A stretch of 64,000 nucleotides of DNA from an uncultured Pseudohongiella sp. (GTDB taxonomy: Bacteria > Pseudomonadota > Gammaproteobacteria > Pseudomonadales > Pseudohongiellaceae). The stretch lies in assembly GCA_902591495.1 (NCBI GenBank), contig CACJAW010000004.1, forward strand, positions 1 to 64,000. Direction: 5' to 3'. The notes under the pieces are model-generated. The model saw nothing but the letters and a program-made list of their open reading frames with translations. It was not told where the DNA came from and did no database searches. Shown in pieces: positions 22,079 to 35,588 of this stretch. The stretch's first letter is position 1, and each line of letters opens with the position of its first letter. Both the position numbers and the translations under genes were made by a program.

Positions 22079-23401
22079 CTACTCTTGACTTTCCGTTGTT
22101 TGATCCTCTGGTTTTATAGCGTCCTGATAACCCATTTTCTTTTCGGTCACTTTAGCTTCTGCCAAAATGAAATCAAAAATCTCGTCCTCAACAACCTGCG
22201 ACTCTATGACAGACAATTGCTCTTTATTCCCATAGTACCAATTTATAACATCATCTGGGGATTCATATGTAGAAGCGAGCTCTTCAACTGACTCTCTCAC
22301 CTTCGCCGGATCGGCTTTGATTTTTTGCTCCTCCATGATTTCACCCATTAGAAGACCAAGAACAACTCTTTTCTCTGCCTGCTTCCTGAACAAATCATCA
22401 GGCAAGAGAGAGGGGTCTGGGCTGGCACTACCCCCCATTTGCTGGATCGCTTGGGACTTTAAATTGGCTATCTCAGTTTCAACTAAAGCTTTTGGGATAG
22501 AGACATCAGAATTTTCCACAAGAGCATTCATGACTGAATTTTTCATCTTATTTCGCGTTGCGCTCTTTAACTCCCTTTCCATGTTATTAGATATTTCTTC
22601 ACGAAAAGCTATCTCATCACCATCCTCTACACCGAAGCTTTTAAAAAATTCCTCATCGACTTCAGGCAGTTTTTGCTCCTTAACTGAATTTAAGGTAATT
22701 TCAAACTTCACCTCTGCAGAAGCTAGGTCAGAGTTATGGTAGCTATCTGGAAATTTAAGGTCTATAGAAAATGACTCTCCTGGTTTTTTCCCAATAATGC
22801 CAGCTTCAAACCCGGGAATCATTTGATCAGACCCGAGTAGCAAATTCGTTCCCTTAGCAGACCCTCCTTCGAAAGCTTCCCCGTCTCTTTTCCCTAAATA
22901 ATCGATGTTTACCAAGTCTTTGTCATTAGCCTTGCGAGATACATCAATCCAATCTTTTTTCTGCTCTCGGAGGGTCTCTACCATTTGATCAATGTCTTCA
23001 CCTTCAACATCAGCTATAGGTTTTTCTATGGTTATTTTTTTAAAATCAGGAAGCTTAACATCTGGGTAAACTTCAAATATGGCTACGAACTTTAGGTCTT
23101 GACCTTCGTCTGTGTCTACGGGTTCTATTTTTGGCTGTCCTGCAGGCTTCAGCTTCTCCTGCGCTACCGCATCATAAAAGGACTGACTCATCAATTCCCC
23201 GATTACCTCGCCTCTTACACCTTTGCCGAATCGTTTTTTAACTACATTAAATGGAACTTTTCCCTGTCTAAAGCCATTAAGCCTGACAGTTTTTGCGGCT
23301 TCTCTTAAACGCGAATCAACGCCAGTCTCGATTCTTTCACTCGGGACTGCCACAGTCATTTTCCGCTCTAACCCTTCTGTTGCCTCAACTGAAACCTGCA
23401 T
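22079..23401 (-). CDS. tig: Trigger factor
   Basis: [27 protein letters not shown] ribosome-binding motif; PPIase [19 protein letters not shown]; upstream of clpP. Confidence 0.97.
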   Translation of the reverse strand: MQVSVEATEGLERKMTVAVPSERIETGVDSRLREAAKTVRLNGFRQGKVPFNVVKKRFGKGVRGEVIGELMSQSFYDAVAQEKLKPAGQPKIEPVDTDEGQDLKFVAIFEVYPDVKLPDFKKITIEKPIADVEGEDIDQMVETLREQKKDWIDVSRKANDKDLVNIDYLGKRDGEAFEGGSAKGTNLLLGSDQMIPGFEAGIIGKKPGESFSIDLKFPDSYHNSDLASAEVKFEITLNSVKEQKLPEVDEEFFKSFGVEDGDEIAFREEISNNMERELKSATRNKMKNSVMNALVENSDVSIPKALVETEIANLKSQAIQQMGGSASPDPSLLPDDLFRKQAEKRVVLGLLMGEIMEEQKIKADPAKVRESVEELASTYESPDDVINWYYGNKEQLSVIESQVVEDEIFDFILAEAKVTEKKMGYQDAIKPEDQTTESQE

Positions 23402-23701
23402 GTAAACCTCTTTAAATCCTGATCATAACCACTATCTCAGACTTTTTGGACCACTCCAAGATCCGCTTGCAGAGAAACGACATTACCCTCTTTGTGGTAT
23501 AATTTTATTAAATTCAGTAAGTTAATCAAAATACGATCGCTAAGCGAGGGACGTGATTTTCCCATATCGGAGCACCTACTGTAAACTCCGACACCCAAGA
23601 TTCCTAAAATGCCTAAGGAACTTCATGCGATAAAACTTAAGTAGCAAACTTTTTTTAACGATGATTATAGACGTAATTAAAAAATCACACGACTTACACT
23701 T

Positions 23702-24340
23702 TTGGCGGAAATGAGCGTTTCAAGAAATCAGTCTATCGGTCTTATATTGGCGGGAGGTAAGGGCTCACGGATGGGCTTTAAAGATAAGCCCTTTCTCCGA
23801 ATTGGGGGAAGAACCATAGCTCAGTGGATTTTATCTCAATCAGAAAAACACATCGACGAATTTTTATTTAGCTTAAAACGAAACCACATTAAATATCACC
23901 AATTTGGGCATAAAATTGTTTGCGATATTTCAGAGCTTTCAACCGGACCGCTAATTGGTATCTATAGCGCTATGGAGTTTTTGTATCAGGAAAGGGGTCC
24001 AAATGAGTCCACTTTTATTCTAACTTTTCCAGGTGATGTACCTTTTTTTCCTGAAACACTAATTCCCACGCTGATGCACCGAATAGAGAAAAGTCCGCTA
24101 GATGTAGTTGTTGCAAGATCTGAACAACACTTACAACCGCTTTTTGCAGCATGGACTCTGTCTGCAAGAGAAAAAGTGAAAAAATTTATAAACAAGGGAT
24201 TTGTCGGCCCCAGGCAAATACTGCCACACCTTAATCACCAAGTGGTATTTTTTGAGGCTCAGTCCGAGCTAGAATTTTTAAATATAAACACTGAGCAAGA
24301 TCTTGAAACTGCTCAATATTTAACCACTAATCCACTATAA
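23702..24340 (+). CDS. mobA: Molybdenum cofactor guanylyltransferase
   Basis: GLILAGGKGSRMGFKDKPFLRIGGRTIAQWIL, FPGDVPFFPETLI, QHLQPLFAAW. Confidence 0.85.
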   Translation: MAEMSVSRNQSIGLILAGGKGSRMGFKDKPFLRIGGRTIAQWILSQSEKHIDEFLFSLKRNHIKYHQFGHKIVCDISELSTGPLIGIYSAMEFLYQERGPNESTFILTFPGDVPFFPETLIPTLMHRIEKSPLDVVVARSEQHLQPLFAAWTLSAREKVKKFINKGFVGPRQILPHLNHQVVFFEAQSELEFLNINTEQDLETAQYLTTNPL

Positions 24341-24505
24341 AATTAAATGCAAAATATTTTTTGACTTTAAATGATTACCTTATTTTATTGATTCTATTGG
24401 TTAAAGTCGAAATCCTTATGTTTTCAAAAACTACACTAAATCCATGAATTTATTGTAAATTTTTTACCCCCATTATTCATGCTCATATATTGAGAATTTT
24501 TACAA

Positions 24506-24520
24506 TGGCACGCAATTTGC
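24506..24520 (+). promoter_or_regulatory. Sigma-54 (RpoN) -24/-12 promoter TGGCACGCAATTTGC
   Basis: Exact match to TGGCACG-N4-TTGC with GG-N10-GC spacing, intergenic and pointing toward the 24654 ORF. Confidence 0.75.
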
Positions 24521-24561
24521 GCCCTTTAATTTGATCCCCAGTAGAATTATGGTAATTTGAC

Positions 24562-24631
24562 TCACTAGCTTGAGGTAGGACATCTCCAATTCGCGTAGAG
24601 CTTATTCAAAAGACTTACCTCAAGCTGGTGA
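24562..24631 (+). ncRNA. Structured leader / candidate regulatory RNA: 18-bp stem (16 Watson-Crick + 2 G-U) closing a 34-nt loop
   Basis: TCACTAGCTTGAGGTAGG (24562-24579) pairs with CTTACCTCAAGCTGGTGA (24614-24631). Confidence 0.6.
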
Positions 24632-24653
24632 AGACCATTTACAGGTAAAAATC

Positions 24654-24848
24654 ATGATAGAAAATCTGAACCCCAAAGGCATTCCAAGCGAACCTAAGTA
24701 TAACCATGATGAGACCCGAATTTTTTCGAGACAGAACGTCTGGTATTATACTTGCCCAAACGGTGACAACGTGGGCCCATTCAGATATCGGTCCGAGGCA
24801 AAATCGAGCCTCGATAAGTTTATTGAACAATTAAAAGACAGGTTATAA
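24654..24848 (+). CDS. Small (64 aa) conserved-looking protein, possibly DUF6316-like
   Basis: RIFSRQNVWYYTCPNGDNVGPFRYRSEAKSSLDKFIEQL; SD-like CAGG 8-10 nt upstream; downstream of a sigma-54 site. The overlapping antisense 63-aa ORF is less plausible. Confidence 0.75.
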   Translation: MIENLNPKGIPSEPKYNHDETRIFSRQNVWYYTCPNGDNVGPFRYRSEAKSSLDKFIEQLKDRL

Positions 24849-24863
24849 CAATCCGAAAGTATC

Positions 24864-25298
24864 TCAGTTCTCTTCAAAATCTAAAGAGACAGAATTGATA
24901 CAATATCGAAGTCCTGTCGTTTCACGCGGCCCATCGTCAAATACGTGCCCTAAATGCGATTTGCACGCACTACAAATAACCTCTACCCGAATCATACCGA
25001 GAGAACGGTCTTCGACTTCCGTGATTGTCTCCGGCCTAATTGGCTCATAAAAGCTTGGCCACCCTGAACCTGAATCATATTTTGCCTTGGACGAAAAAAG
25101 ATCTTGTCCGCATGCGCCACATATGTAGATGCCAACAGCTTTGTGATTTAAGAAGTTGCCAGTAAAGGCTCTCTCGGTTCCCTTTTGTCTTAGAACGGAG
25201 TACCTTGACTCACCAAGCAACTGCCTCCACTCAGAGTCGGTTCTATTAATTTCTTTAACGACTTCTATGTCGTCCACAATCACCCCCTTCAGAGACAC
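24864..25298 (-). CDS. msrB: Peptide-methionine (R)-S-oxide reductase
   Basis: CGACGQDLFSSKAKYDSGSGWPSFYEPI, CSACKSHLGHVFDDGPRETTGLRYCINSVSLDF. Confidence 0.96.
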   Translation of the reverse strand: MSLKGVIVDDIEVVKEINRTDSEWRQLLGESRYSVLRQKGTERAFTGNFLNHKAVGIYICGACGQDLFSSKAKYDSGSGWPSFYEPIRPETITEVEDRSLGMIRVEVICSACKSHLGHVFDDGPRETTGLRYCINSVSLDFEEN

Positions 25299-25431
25299 TC
25301 TTTTGTGCTTACCTCAGCAATACTGTACTATAATTTTGAGGTAATTATAATATTGTCAGTATCATAACAATTAAGAAATATTCACTTCCGATATTTTCCC
25401 ACAAAGTCTCAGAACTACGAGATAGTTTTCT

Positions 25432-26652
25432 ATGTTAAAGCAAATAACACAATCAAAGAAGCTGAATGATGTTTGTTATGATATTCGCGGGCCTGTTCTA
25501 GAAAAAGCGAATGCGCTGGAAAGTGAAGGTCATAAAATATTAAAGCTCAATATCGGTAACCCGGCACCTTTTGGATTCGAGGCCTCAGACGAAATCATTT
25601 CTAATGTTCGAAATCACCTTGCTGAAGCGCAAGGCTATATTGACTCTCAAGGATTGCTTGAAGCACGACAGGCAATAATGGAAGAATGCTTAGCGCAAGG
25701 AATAAGCGATGTTAATGTCGATGATATTTTTGTTGGAAATGGTGTCAGTGAGCTAATTTCCATGTCTATGCAAGCCCTCTTAAATGATGGAGATGAAGTT
25801 CTGATTCCTTCGCCCGATTATCCCCTGTGGACAGCATCGGTAACTCTAAGCGGCGGAAAGCCAATACATTATCGCTGCGATGAGCAAGCTGATTGGTATC
25901 CCTCGATTTCCGATATAAAGGCAAAAATTAACGATAAGACGCGAGCAATAATAATCATCAATCCGAACAATCCAACCGGCGCGGTTTATGATAAACAAAT
26001 ACTGATTGAGTTAATAGAAGTAGCAAGAGCAAACAACTTGATCATTTTTTCTGATGAGATATATGGAAAGATTACATTTGATAACACGCCGTTCATTCCA
26101 GTCGCAGCATTAAGCGAAGACGTCTTTACTGTGAGTTTTAGTGGATTAAGTAAAACTTATAAATTAGCTGGTTTTAGATGCGGCTGGATGGTGATGTCGG
26201 GACCTAAACAATTAGCTATAAATTACATTGAAGGCTTAAATATTTTATCTAACATGCGTTTATGCTCAAACGTTCTTGCTCAATTTGCTGTGGAACCCGC
26301 CTTAAGAAATGATTCATTGAGCCAACAGCTGACGCTGCCGAATGGTAGGCTAGAAAGTCAACGAAATATTACCTGGAATGCACTAAATAGTATTCCAGGC
26401 ATCAGCTGCGTCAAGCCGGGAGGAGCATTTTACCTCTTCCCTAGATTAGACCCTAAGTTCTACAACATCGATAATGATGAAGATTTAATCTTAGATGTAC
26501 TTTCTTCTGCAAAAATTCTGCTAGTTCAGGGAAGTGCCTTCAACATACCGGACAATCACCACTTCCGAATCGTATTTTTACCATCCGCCGATCAATTATC
26601 TGATGCTTTAGTAAAAATTGGTGGGGTGCTTGAAAAATATTATTCTCTCTAG
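25432..26652 (+). CDS. alaA: PLP-dependent aminotransferase, AlaA/YfbQ-like
   Basis: YDIRGPVLEKANALESEGHKILKLNIGNPAPFGFEA, VSFSGLSKTYKLAGFRCGWMV (PLP Lys). Confidence 0.88.
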   Translation: MLKQITQSKKLNDVCYDIRGPVLEKANALESEGHKILKLNIGNPAPFGFEASDEIISNVRNHLAEAQGYIDSQGLLEARQAIMEECLAQGISDVNVDDIFVGNGVSELISMSMQALLNDGDEVLIPSPDYPLWTASVTLSGGKPIHYRCDEQADWYPSISDIKAKINDKTRAIIIINPNNPTGAVYDKQILIELIEVARANNLIIFSDEIYGKITFDNTPFIPVAALSEDVFTVSFSGLSKTYKLAGFRCGWMVMSGPKQLAINYIEGLNILSNMRLCSNVLAQFAVEPALRNDSLSQQLTLPNGRLESQRNITWNALNSIPGISCVKPGGAFYLFPRLDPKFYNIDNDEDLILDVLSSAKILLVQGSAFNIPDNHHFRIVFLPSADQLSDALVKIGGVLEKYYSL

Positions 26653-27782
26653 CAATTAAAACCTGCAGCAAACAAAAACTCAGCCTCCTTCTGACTTAGC
26701 TTTTTGGGTGCAACATATTCACAAAATTCATATCGGCCGCTAAGTTTTAATCTCAACGTATCAAAAATAGAAGCTCTATCCTTTTCCTCACAGTTTCTAA
26801 GCAAGCTTTTGAATTCAGAACTAAAATCCATTATCGGTAAAACCTGATTAATCGCATCCGAGAATTTGCTTGAATCTCTCCTTACAGGTATGCTTTCTAA
26901 CTTCAAATGTGGGCTTGTCACTTCACTGTAATCAAAATTAAAACAACGGCAAAATTCTTTAAAGATTTTAATGGAAGCGGTCTTTTTTGCTTTTCCACTG
27001 TAGCCCGCAATATGGGGTGTTGCAATAAAAGATTTTTCTACCAACTGTTGATTACAAAAGGGCTCCCCACTCCAAACATCGATAACTGATATCAGTTGAG
27101 AATTTTGATTCAAAGAATCCAACAAACTTTCCTCATCAACAACTCCGCCCCTTGAGGTATTAATCAGAACAGTCTTATCAGATAATGAGTTCAAAAAGGT
27201 TTTATCAATTAGATTTTTTGTCTGATACTTTCCAGATGTCGTAAGCGGCACATGAACAGATATAACATCGCAACTAATTAGATGTTGCAATGGTTCATAC
27301 GATACAGATTCGAGAAATTCAGTACCTTTATCTTTTTGAGGTGGATCACAAATTAGCGTTTCCCAGTTAAGCGCCTTAATTTTTCCTGAAAGCTTACTTC
27401 CTATTGAGCCGTTTCCAATAATTCCAAATTTCAATCTATGTCCAGCGCTTATTTTATCGCCAAATATACTCGCTACAGCGGACAAACAATAATCGCTCAC
27501 AGCGTTTGCATTGCAGCCCTTTGCGTCTGCAAAATAGATACCCCTCTCAGCCAATTCATCAACAGATATATGATCAATTCCGCTTGTTGCTGTACCAACA
27601 AATTTCAAAGAAGTATTAGTCAGCAAATTTTTTGAAACTTCAGTCGTAGATCGTACAACAAGGGCATCAACACCTACTAGATTCTCATTCTTGATATCTC
27701 TTCCTGAAATTAAACTCAAATCTCCAAAAGGCGAAAATAACTCCTTTACTAAGGGCAAATTTTTATCAGCAAGTATTTTCAT
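26649..27782 (-). CDS. pdxB: 4-phosphoerythronate dehydrogenase
   Basis: MKILADKNLPLVKELFSPFGDLSLISGRDI, FVGTATSGIDHISVDELAERGIYFADAKGCNANAVSDYCLSA, GIIGNGSIGSKL, TPHIAGYSGKAK. Confidence 0.92.
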   Translation of the reverse strand: MKILADKNLPLVKELFSPFGDLSLISGRDIKNENLVGVDALVVRSTTEVSKNLLTNTSLKFVGTATSGIDHISVDELAERGIYFADAKGCNANAVSDYCLSAVASIFGDKISAGHRLKFGIIGNGSIGSKLSGKIKALNWETLICDPPQKDKGTEFLESVSYEPLQHLISCDVISVHVPLTTSGKYQTKNLIDKTFLNSLSDKTVLINTSRGGVVDEESLLDSLNQNSQLISVIDVWSGEPFCNQQLVEKSFIATPHIAGYSGKAKKTASIKIFKEFCRCFNFDYSEVTSPHLKLESIPVRRDSSKFSDAINQVLPIMDFSSEFKSLLRNCEEKDRASIFDTLRLKLSGRYEFCEYVAPKKLSQKEAEFLFAAGFNC

Positions 27783-27791
27783 GTTTAATTA

Positions 27792-28757
27792 TTAATCCTG
27801 AGTATTCTGCCGATTTAAATCCGTAATCATACTTTGCAATCTTTTTTTATCAGACTCTCGAAATTTGTATTTATTAAGAAATAAAGAAAAAGCCGACCTG
27901 TCAATTCCTCTTAGACTTAACTTATTAAGAGAAATCGAAGTAAAGCTTTCATTTTCATCGTCAACATTGCATGCGATAGTAGCAAGGCTTTTGCTAAGAA
28001 AAGCAGCCTCCTTGTTTTCACGTAAAGTATTCATCAAATTTAAAGAACCCCGTATCGTCAGCTTAGACACCTCATCTATATTCCTATATATCCCTTCAAG
28101 ACTACCGAATTCCTTTAGCAAAATTTTAGCTTTGACGGGACCAACTCCTGAAACCCCGCTAATACAATCTACTGCATCCCCAACCAACCCTAGGTAATCG
28201 GAGAATTGATTAGGGGATACTCCAAACTCATTAAGGATGTCGTCGGAGTAACGGCGTTTGTTTGCGCTAAAATCCCAAAGGCAATCCTGCTCTGTAGTTA
28301 GCAATTGAGCAAGGTCTTTATCTTTAGTCAGAATTTGAATTGAAGTATTAGGCGTGCTTGATCTGATCTTAGTGGCTAGCGTACCTATAATATCATCGGC
28401 CTCATAGACCTTACTCGAAAACGTCGACATACCCAATAGTGAAGAAACTTCGAAACAGCCTGCAAGCTGCATTCCAAGATTCTCATCTGGTAACTCTCGA
28501 TTAGATTTATAATCTGGGCTAAGTTTATGGCGAAAACCAGTAAATAAACTTTCATCATGAGCAACTGCAATGAACCTTGGTTGGATACGTCTTATTAATT
28601 GAATTAGAAATTGTGTGAACCCAAATAATGCACTCAAATCTTCACCCTTTTCGTTCGAGCAAACGATATAAGGCGAGAAGTGAGCTTGAAATATGTATAT
28701 CGACGCATCGATGAAAAAAACTAACAGTTCTGAGTCAACCTCATCTCTGTTTTTCAT
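27792..28757 (-). CDS. 5'-3' exonuclease / flap endonuclease (Xni/PolA-N-like)
   Basis: [71 protein letters not shown] (H3TH). Confidence 0.85.
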   Translation of the reverse strand: MKNRDEVDSELLVFFIDASIYIFQAHFSPYIVCSNEKGEDLSALFGFTQFLIQLIRRIQPRFIAVAHDESLFTGFRHKLSPDYKSNRELPDENLGMQLAGCFEVSSLLGMSTFSSKVYEADDIIGTLATKIRSSTPNTSIQILTKDKDLAQLLTTEQDCLWDFSANKRRYSDDILNEFGVSPNQFSDYLGLVGDAVDCISGVSGVGPVKAKILLKEFGSLEGIYRNIDEVSKLTIRGSLNLMNTLRENKEAAFLSKSLATIACNVDDENESFTSISLNKLSLRGIDRSAFSLFLNKYKFRESDKKRLQSMITDLNRQNTQD

Positions 28758-29013
28758 TAGAATCTTTCTTTTGAATCAAATAGACATACTCACCTGAATC
28801 CTCTACGGCGGAAACTAGCTCATGTCCTAAAAACAAACAAAATTTTGGCACGTCACGCTGCGTTGATGGATCTGTTGCGATAAGTCGCAAAAGAGAACCT
28901 GCAGCTATATCTCTAATTTTATTATGGAGCAACATTACAGGTTCTGGGCAGTACAAGCCCCTGGCATCCAAGTCAATTTGATCCTCATCTAAATCCTTTT
29001 TATTTGATGCCAT
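28741..29013 (-). CDS. TusA/SirA-family sulfur-carrier-like protein
   Basis: [53 protein letters not shown] (CPxP motif). Confidence 0.9.
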   Translation of the reverse strand: MASNKKDLDEDQIDLDARGLYCPEPVMLLHNKIRDIAAGSLLRLIATDPSTQRDVPKFCLFLGHELVSAVEDSGEYVYLIQKKDSNEKQR

Positions 29014-29039
29014 AAATTGAAACCATTACCTGTCAGGAG

Positions 29040-29246
29040 CTAATCTACTTTAACCAAATTACAAGATGAAGTTTCCGAATCAAACAACAGTTTGATCTCT
29101 CCATTTAACAACTGAGACTTAACTTTTTCTACCTTTTCATCAAGGGTATATTCTCTATGCCCGTAATCGGTACCCTCTCTTGATATAAATTCTTCAATAA
29201 TTGCCAATAAAGTTTGTTCGGGTACTTGGTTATGCGGAATTTCCAT
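29040..29246 (-). CDS. YheU family protein
   Basis: MEIPHNQVPEQTLLAIIEEFISREGTDYGHREYTLDEKVEKVKSQLLNGEIKLLFDSETSSCNLV. Confidence 0.85.
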   Translation of the reverse strand: MEIPHNQVPEQTLLAIIEEFISREGTDYGHREYTLDEKVEKVKSQLLNGEIKLLFDSETSSCNLVKVD

Positions 29247-29298
29247 CTAAATCCCATATATTTTTAAGGCAAATGACATTAGTAGTCTTAAGATAAGC

Positions 29299-30126
29299 TT
29301 AAGACACTTCTAATAAATCTATATTCTTCACCATTTGTTTTGAACTCTCTAATTCAGCAAACGGGTAAAGCGAAACATCAGCTAATTGTGAAATCGAAAC
29401 GTTACAGATGCTTCTAAAAATTGATTCTACTCTACCTGGAAATTCTTTGTCCCATTGTCTTAACATCTGTTTAATAACTTGCCGCTGGAGATTATTTTGG
29501 CTCCCACACAGATCGCATGGAATTATGGGAAACTTCATGAGCTCTGAGAATTTCTCCAACTCGGATTCTTTGCAATAGGCTAACGGCCTGATAATTATAT
29601 TTCGTTTATCATCACTCAGGAGTTTAGGCGGCATCGCCTTTAACTTACCTCCATGAAACATATTAAGGAATAATGTTTCTACGATGTCATCTCTATGGTG
29701 ACCCAAGGCGATTTTATCGGCTCCTATCTCATCAGCAAAGTTATATAGAATCCCCCTTCTCAACCTTGAGCAAAGACCACAATATGTTTTACCGCTTGGT
29801 ATTTTTTCTTTAACAATAGAGTATGTATCCCGCTCCAATACGGTATACGTAACTCCTAAATCTTCAAGATGCTTAGGTAAGATTTCCCCAGGAAATCCAG
29901 GCTGCTTCTGATCTAGGTTAACAGCATGAATCTCAAAGCTAATCGGGGCATGCTTTTTAAGACTGAGTAAAACATCCAGCAGTGCATAGGAATCTTTACC
30001 ACCAGACATACATACCATCACTAAATCACCATCCGCGATCATGCTAAAGTCTGAGATAGCATGACCAACATCGCGACGAATATTTTTTCGGCATCGATTT
30101 AATTTAATTGTTTCTTTGACGTCCAT
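29299..30126 (-). CDS. ttcA: tRNA 2-thiocytidine(32) synthetase TtcA (internal ATG at 30126 preferred)
   Basis: [22 protein letters not shown]-loop, [36 protein letters not shown]. Confidence 0.95.
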   Translation of the reverse strand: MDVKETIKLNRCRKNIRRDVGHAISDFSMIADGDLVMVCMSGGKDSYALLDVLLSLKKHAPISFEIHAVNLDQKQPGFPGEILPKHLEDLGVTYTVLERDTYSIVKEKIPSGKTYCGLCSRLRRGILYNFADEIGADKIALGHHRDDIVETLFLNMFHGGKLKAMPPKLLSDDKRNIIIRPLAYCKESELEKFSELMKFPIIPCDLCGSQNNLQRQVIKQMLRQWDKEFPGRVESIFRSICNVSISQLADVSLYPFAELESSKQMVKNIDLLEVS

Positions 30127-30140
30127 ATTTTTAAGAAACA

Positions 30141-33475
<3,335 letters not shown>

Positions 33476-33615
33476 TTTATTTCTTCCAAATCAAAAATTA
33501 CTTGTGTTCAAGCTTATATTATACCGCTCACTCGAAAAATTAATAAACCTCAGCTAAAATCAAGCTTAAATAAGGTTTGTAACTTTATAAATCTCAGCCT
33601 TAAGGGAGCCCTAAA

Positions 33616-34656
33616 ATGCGAGCATTTCTTGGGATTGTTTCTTTGATATTCTTTGTGAATGTGACTGACGCAGCGAATGATATTGACAGTCATGGGGTTA
33701 TCCTTGCTTATCACCATGTATCAACTGACACTCCTCCCTCAACCAGCATATCTCCTGAAGATTTTGAAAAGCATCTACACTACTTAAAGGAAAATGATTT
33801 CAACGTCATTGCACTAAATCAGATGATAGAGACCCTAAAAGCTGGTGAAAAGCTACCAAATAAAGCCGTGGCGATAACCTTTGATGATGGCTACATTTCG
33901 ATTTATGACACGGCATTCCCGATGCTGCAGTCTTATGGATTCCCATTTACCTTATTTTTAAGCACTGGCCCAATAGACAGACAACAGCAGAATTTCATAA
34001 ATTGGGAGCAGATAAAGGAGATGTCGAGTGCCGGCGTCATTATCGCAAATCATATGGTTGAGCACCCTTATATGTTAGATAGGGGCCAAGACGAGTCAGA
34101 CGTTGAATGGATTAATCGCCTTGAAAAAGAGTTATTAAAGGCAGAGTTGAGAATTGAACAACAAACCGGACAGTCCCATCGGTATCTTGCCTACCCTTTT
34201 GGGGAATTTAACACTGAAATTAAAAATATGCTTGAAGCCAATGACTTTATCGGTCTCGCGCAAAACTCAGGAGCAGTTGGGGTTAACTCTGACTTTCTAG
34301 CACTACCGCGGTTTCCTTTAGCGTCAATTTATGCAAATCTTGAGACGGCAAAAATTAAGTTAGATTCCAAAGCCTTCAATGTTGATCTAATACAACCGCT
34401 ATCTCCTGTTACGCAGGATCGAAACCCGTCTGTTACACTCAAATTTAATGACGGTAATTATAATTTGTCTCAAATTGGATGCTTCGCAAATAGCAGACCC
34501 TTACCAATGACCTGGATTGATAAAAGTCAGGGATTATTGAAGATAGAGCCCAATGATAGTTACTCAGGAAGACGTTGGAGATACCTTTGCACAGCACCAG
34601 TTACCGGCGAAAACCGCTTCTATTGGTACTCTGTTCAATGGATCAAACCTGATTAG
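33616..34656 (+). CDS. Secreted polysaccharide deacetylase family protein
   Basis: Signal peptide MRAFLGIVSLIFFVNVTDA; NodB-like VAITFDDGYISIYDTAFPML, IANHMVEHPYM, YLAYPFGEFN. Confidence 0.88.
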   Translation: MRAFLGIVSLIFFVNVTDAANDIDSHGVILAYHHVSTDTPPSTSISPEDFEKHLHYLKENDFNVIALNQMIETLKAGEKLPNKAVAITFDDGYISIYDTAFPMLQSYGFPFTLFLSTGPIDRQQQNFINWEQIKEMSSAGVIIANHMVEHPYMLDRGQDESDVEWINRLEKELLKAELRIEQQTGQSHRYLAYPFGEFNTEIKNMLEANDFIGLAQNSGAVGVNSDFLALPRFPLASIYANLETAKIKLDSKAFNVDLIQPLSPVTQDRNPSVTLKFNDGNYNLSQIGCFANSRPLPMTWIDKSQGLLKIEPNDSYSGRRWRYLCTAPVTGENRFYWYSVQWIKPD

Positions 34657-35491
34657 GCGGGGCATCTCTCTCCCTAAGGTTGTTCTGGATAATGATTCTT
34701 TGTATCTCCTCTACGTATCCGGCCCCTCTTTGCGAGTATCTTCCAAGCCCTATAGATAAGGACATTGGATCTATCTTTAGGCCACGCTCTCTCATTTTAA
34801 ATCGAAGGTCTCTAAGATAGGCATACGAAACATGAGTGTTAATGTTTAGAAAATAAGACTTAACCGATTTTTCGACAGTATCAAAATACCTCACCTCGTG
34901 TGTTGCACCAGAAATTCGTCTTGATGGCACGATGCCACAACCTTCTTCGTAACACCACTGGCCAAAAACATTATTCCCTTCAATCGTGAATCGCGAAGTC
35001 CCCCAAGCCGATTCATTCGCAGCCTGCGCTAAAGCCATAGAAACAGGAATCAAATCGACCCGCAGCAAAAGCTCATCAACCATAGCTGCAATGGTCATAC
35101 CTTTGTGGTCGATACGATATGTCTCGCTTAGATTTGCAACCTCAGCAGTTTCTTTTATGCTCGGAGTTCCTTTCTCAATATTTTCTCGGATTTCGAGCAG
35201 CCTAGAGCGAAGATTCCTTATTTCTTGATTTTCAGCATCTAAAAAACTTTGCATGTAATCCAAAAACTGTCGCTTCTTATCATCTACATCAACGATTTTA
35301 GTGAAATCTGGAAATACAGTGACCGGAATCTGAGGAAGAGGTTTTATAACCAACGGGACAGCAGGATTAGATGAATATTGGGAGATAACTATCGACGTGA
35401 ATATGGCTAACGGTAACAACACTTTAACAAAAGTGTATTTGTAAACTCCGCCCAAAAGTCGTTCAATTTTTAAAAATTCACGAATGTCCAA
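34643..35491 (-). CDS. Bax-like glucosaminidase domain protein
   Basis: MALAQAANESAWGTSRFTIEGNNVFGQWCYEEGCGIVPSRR...HEVRYFDTVEKSVKSYFLNINTHVSYAYLRDLR. Confidence 0.88.
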   Translation of the reverse strand: MDIREFLKIERLLGGVYKYTFVKVLLPLAIFTSIVISQYSSNPAVPLVIKPLPQIPVTVFPDFTKIVDVDDKKRQFLDYMQSFLDAENQEIRNLRSRLLEIRENIEKGTPSIKETAEVANLSETYRIDHKGMTIAAMVDELLLRVDLIPVSMALAQAANESAWGTSRFTIEGNNVFGQWCYEEGCGIVPSRRISGATHEVRYFDTVEKSVKSYFLNINTHVSYAYLRDLRFKMRERGLKIDPMSLSIGLGRYSQRGAGYVEEIQRIIIQNNLRERDAPPNQV

Positions 35492-35588
35492 TAATTTAGC
35501 CCTTTCGCATAATTTTTAGAAAACAAGCATTATCTTATCAGATACAATGCTATGGAGATAATAAATTCAAATCAATATCGACCTAAAC

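Noticed and set aside
22317-22742. 141-aa + strand ORF inside tig
   Set aside because: Ser-rich shadow ORF antisense to trigger factor; no initiation signal or recognisable motif
23567-23591. Hairpin TCGGAG-N13-CTCCGA between tig and mobA, considered as a tRNA or riboswitch
   Set aside because: Only a 6-bp stem; no cloverleaf or known riboswitch pattern and no U tract
24639-24830. 63-aa minus-strand ORF overlapping the 64-aa + strand ORF
   Set aside because: The + strand ORF has an SD-like site, a promoter upstream and more protein-like composition
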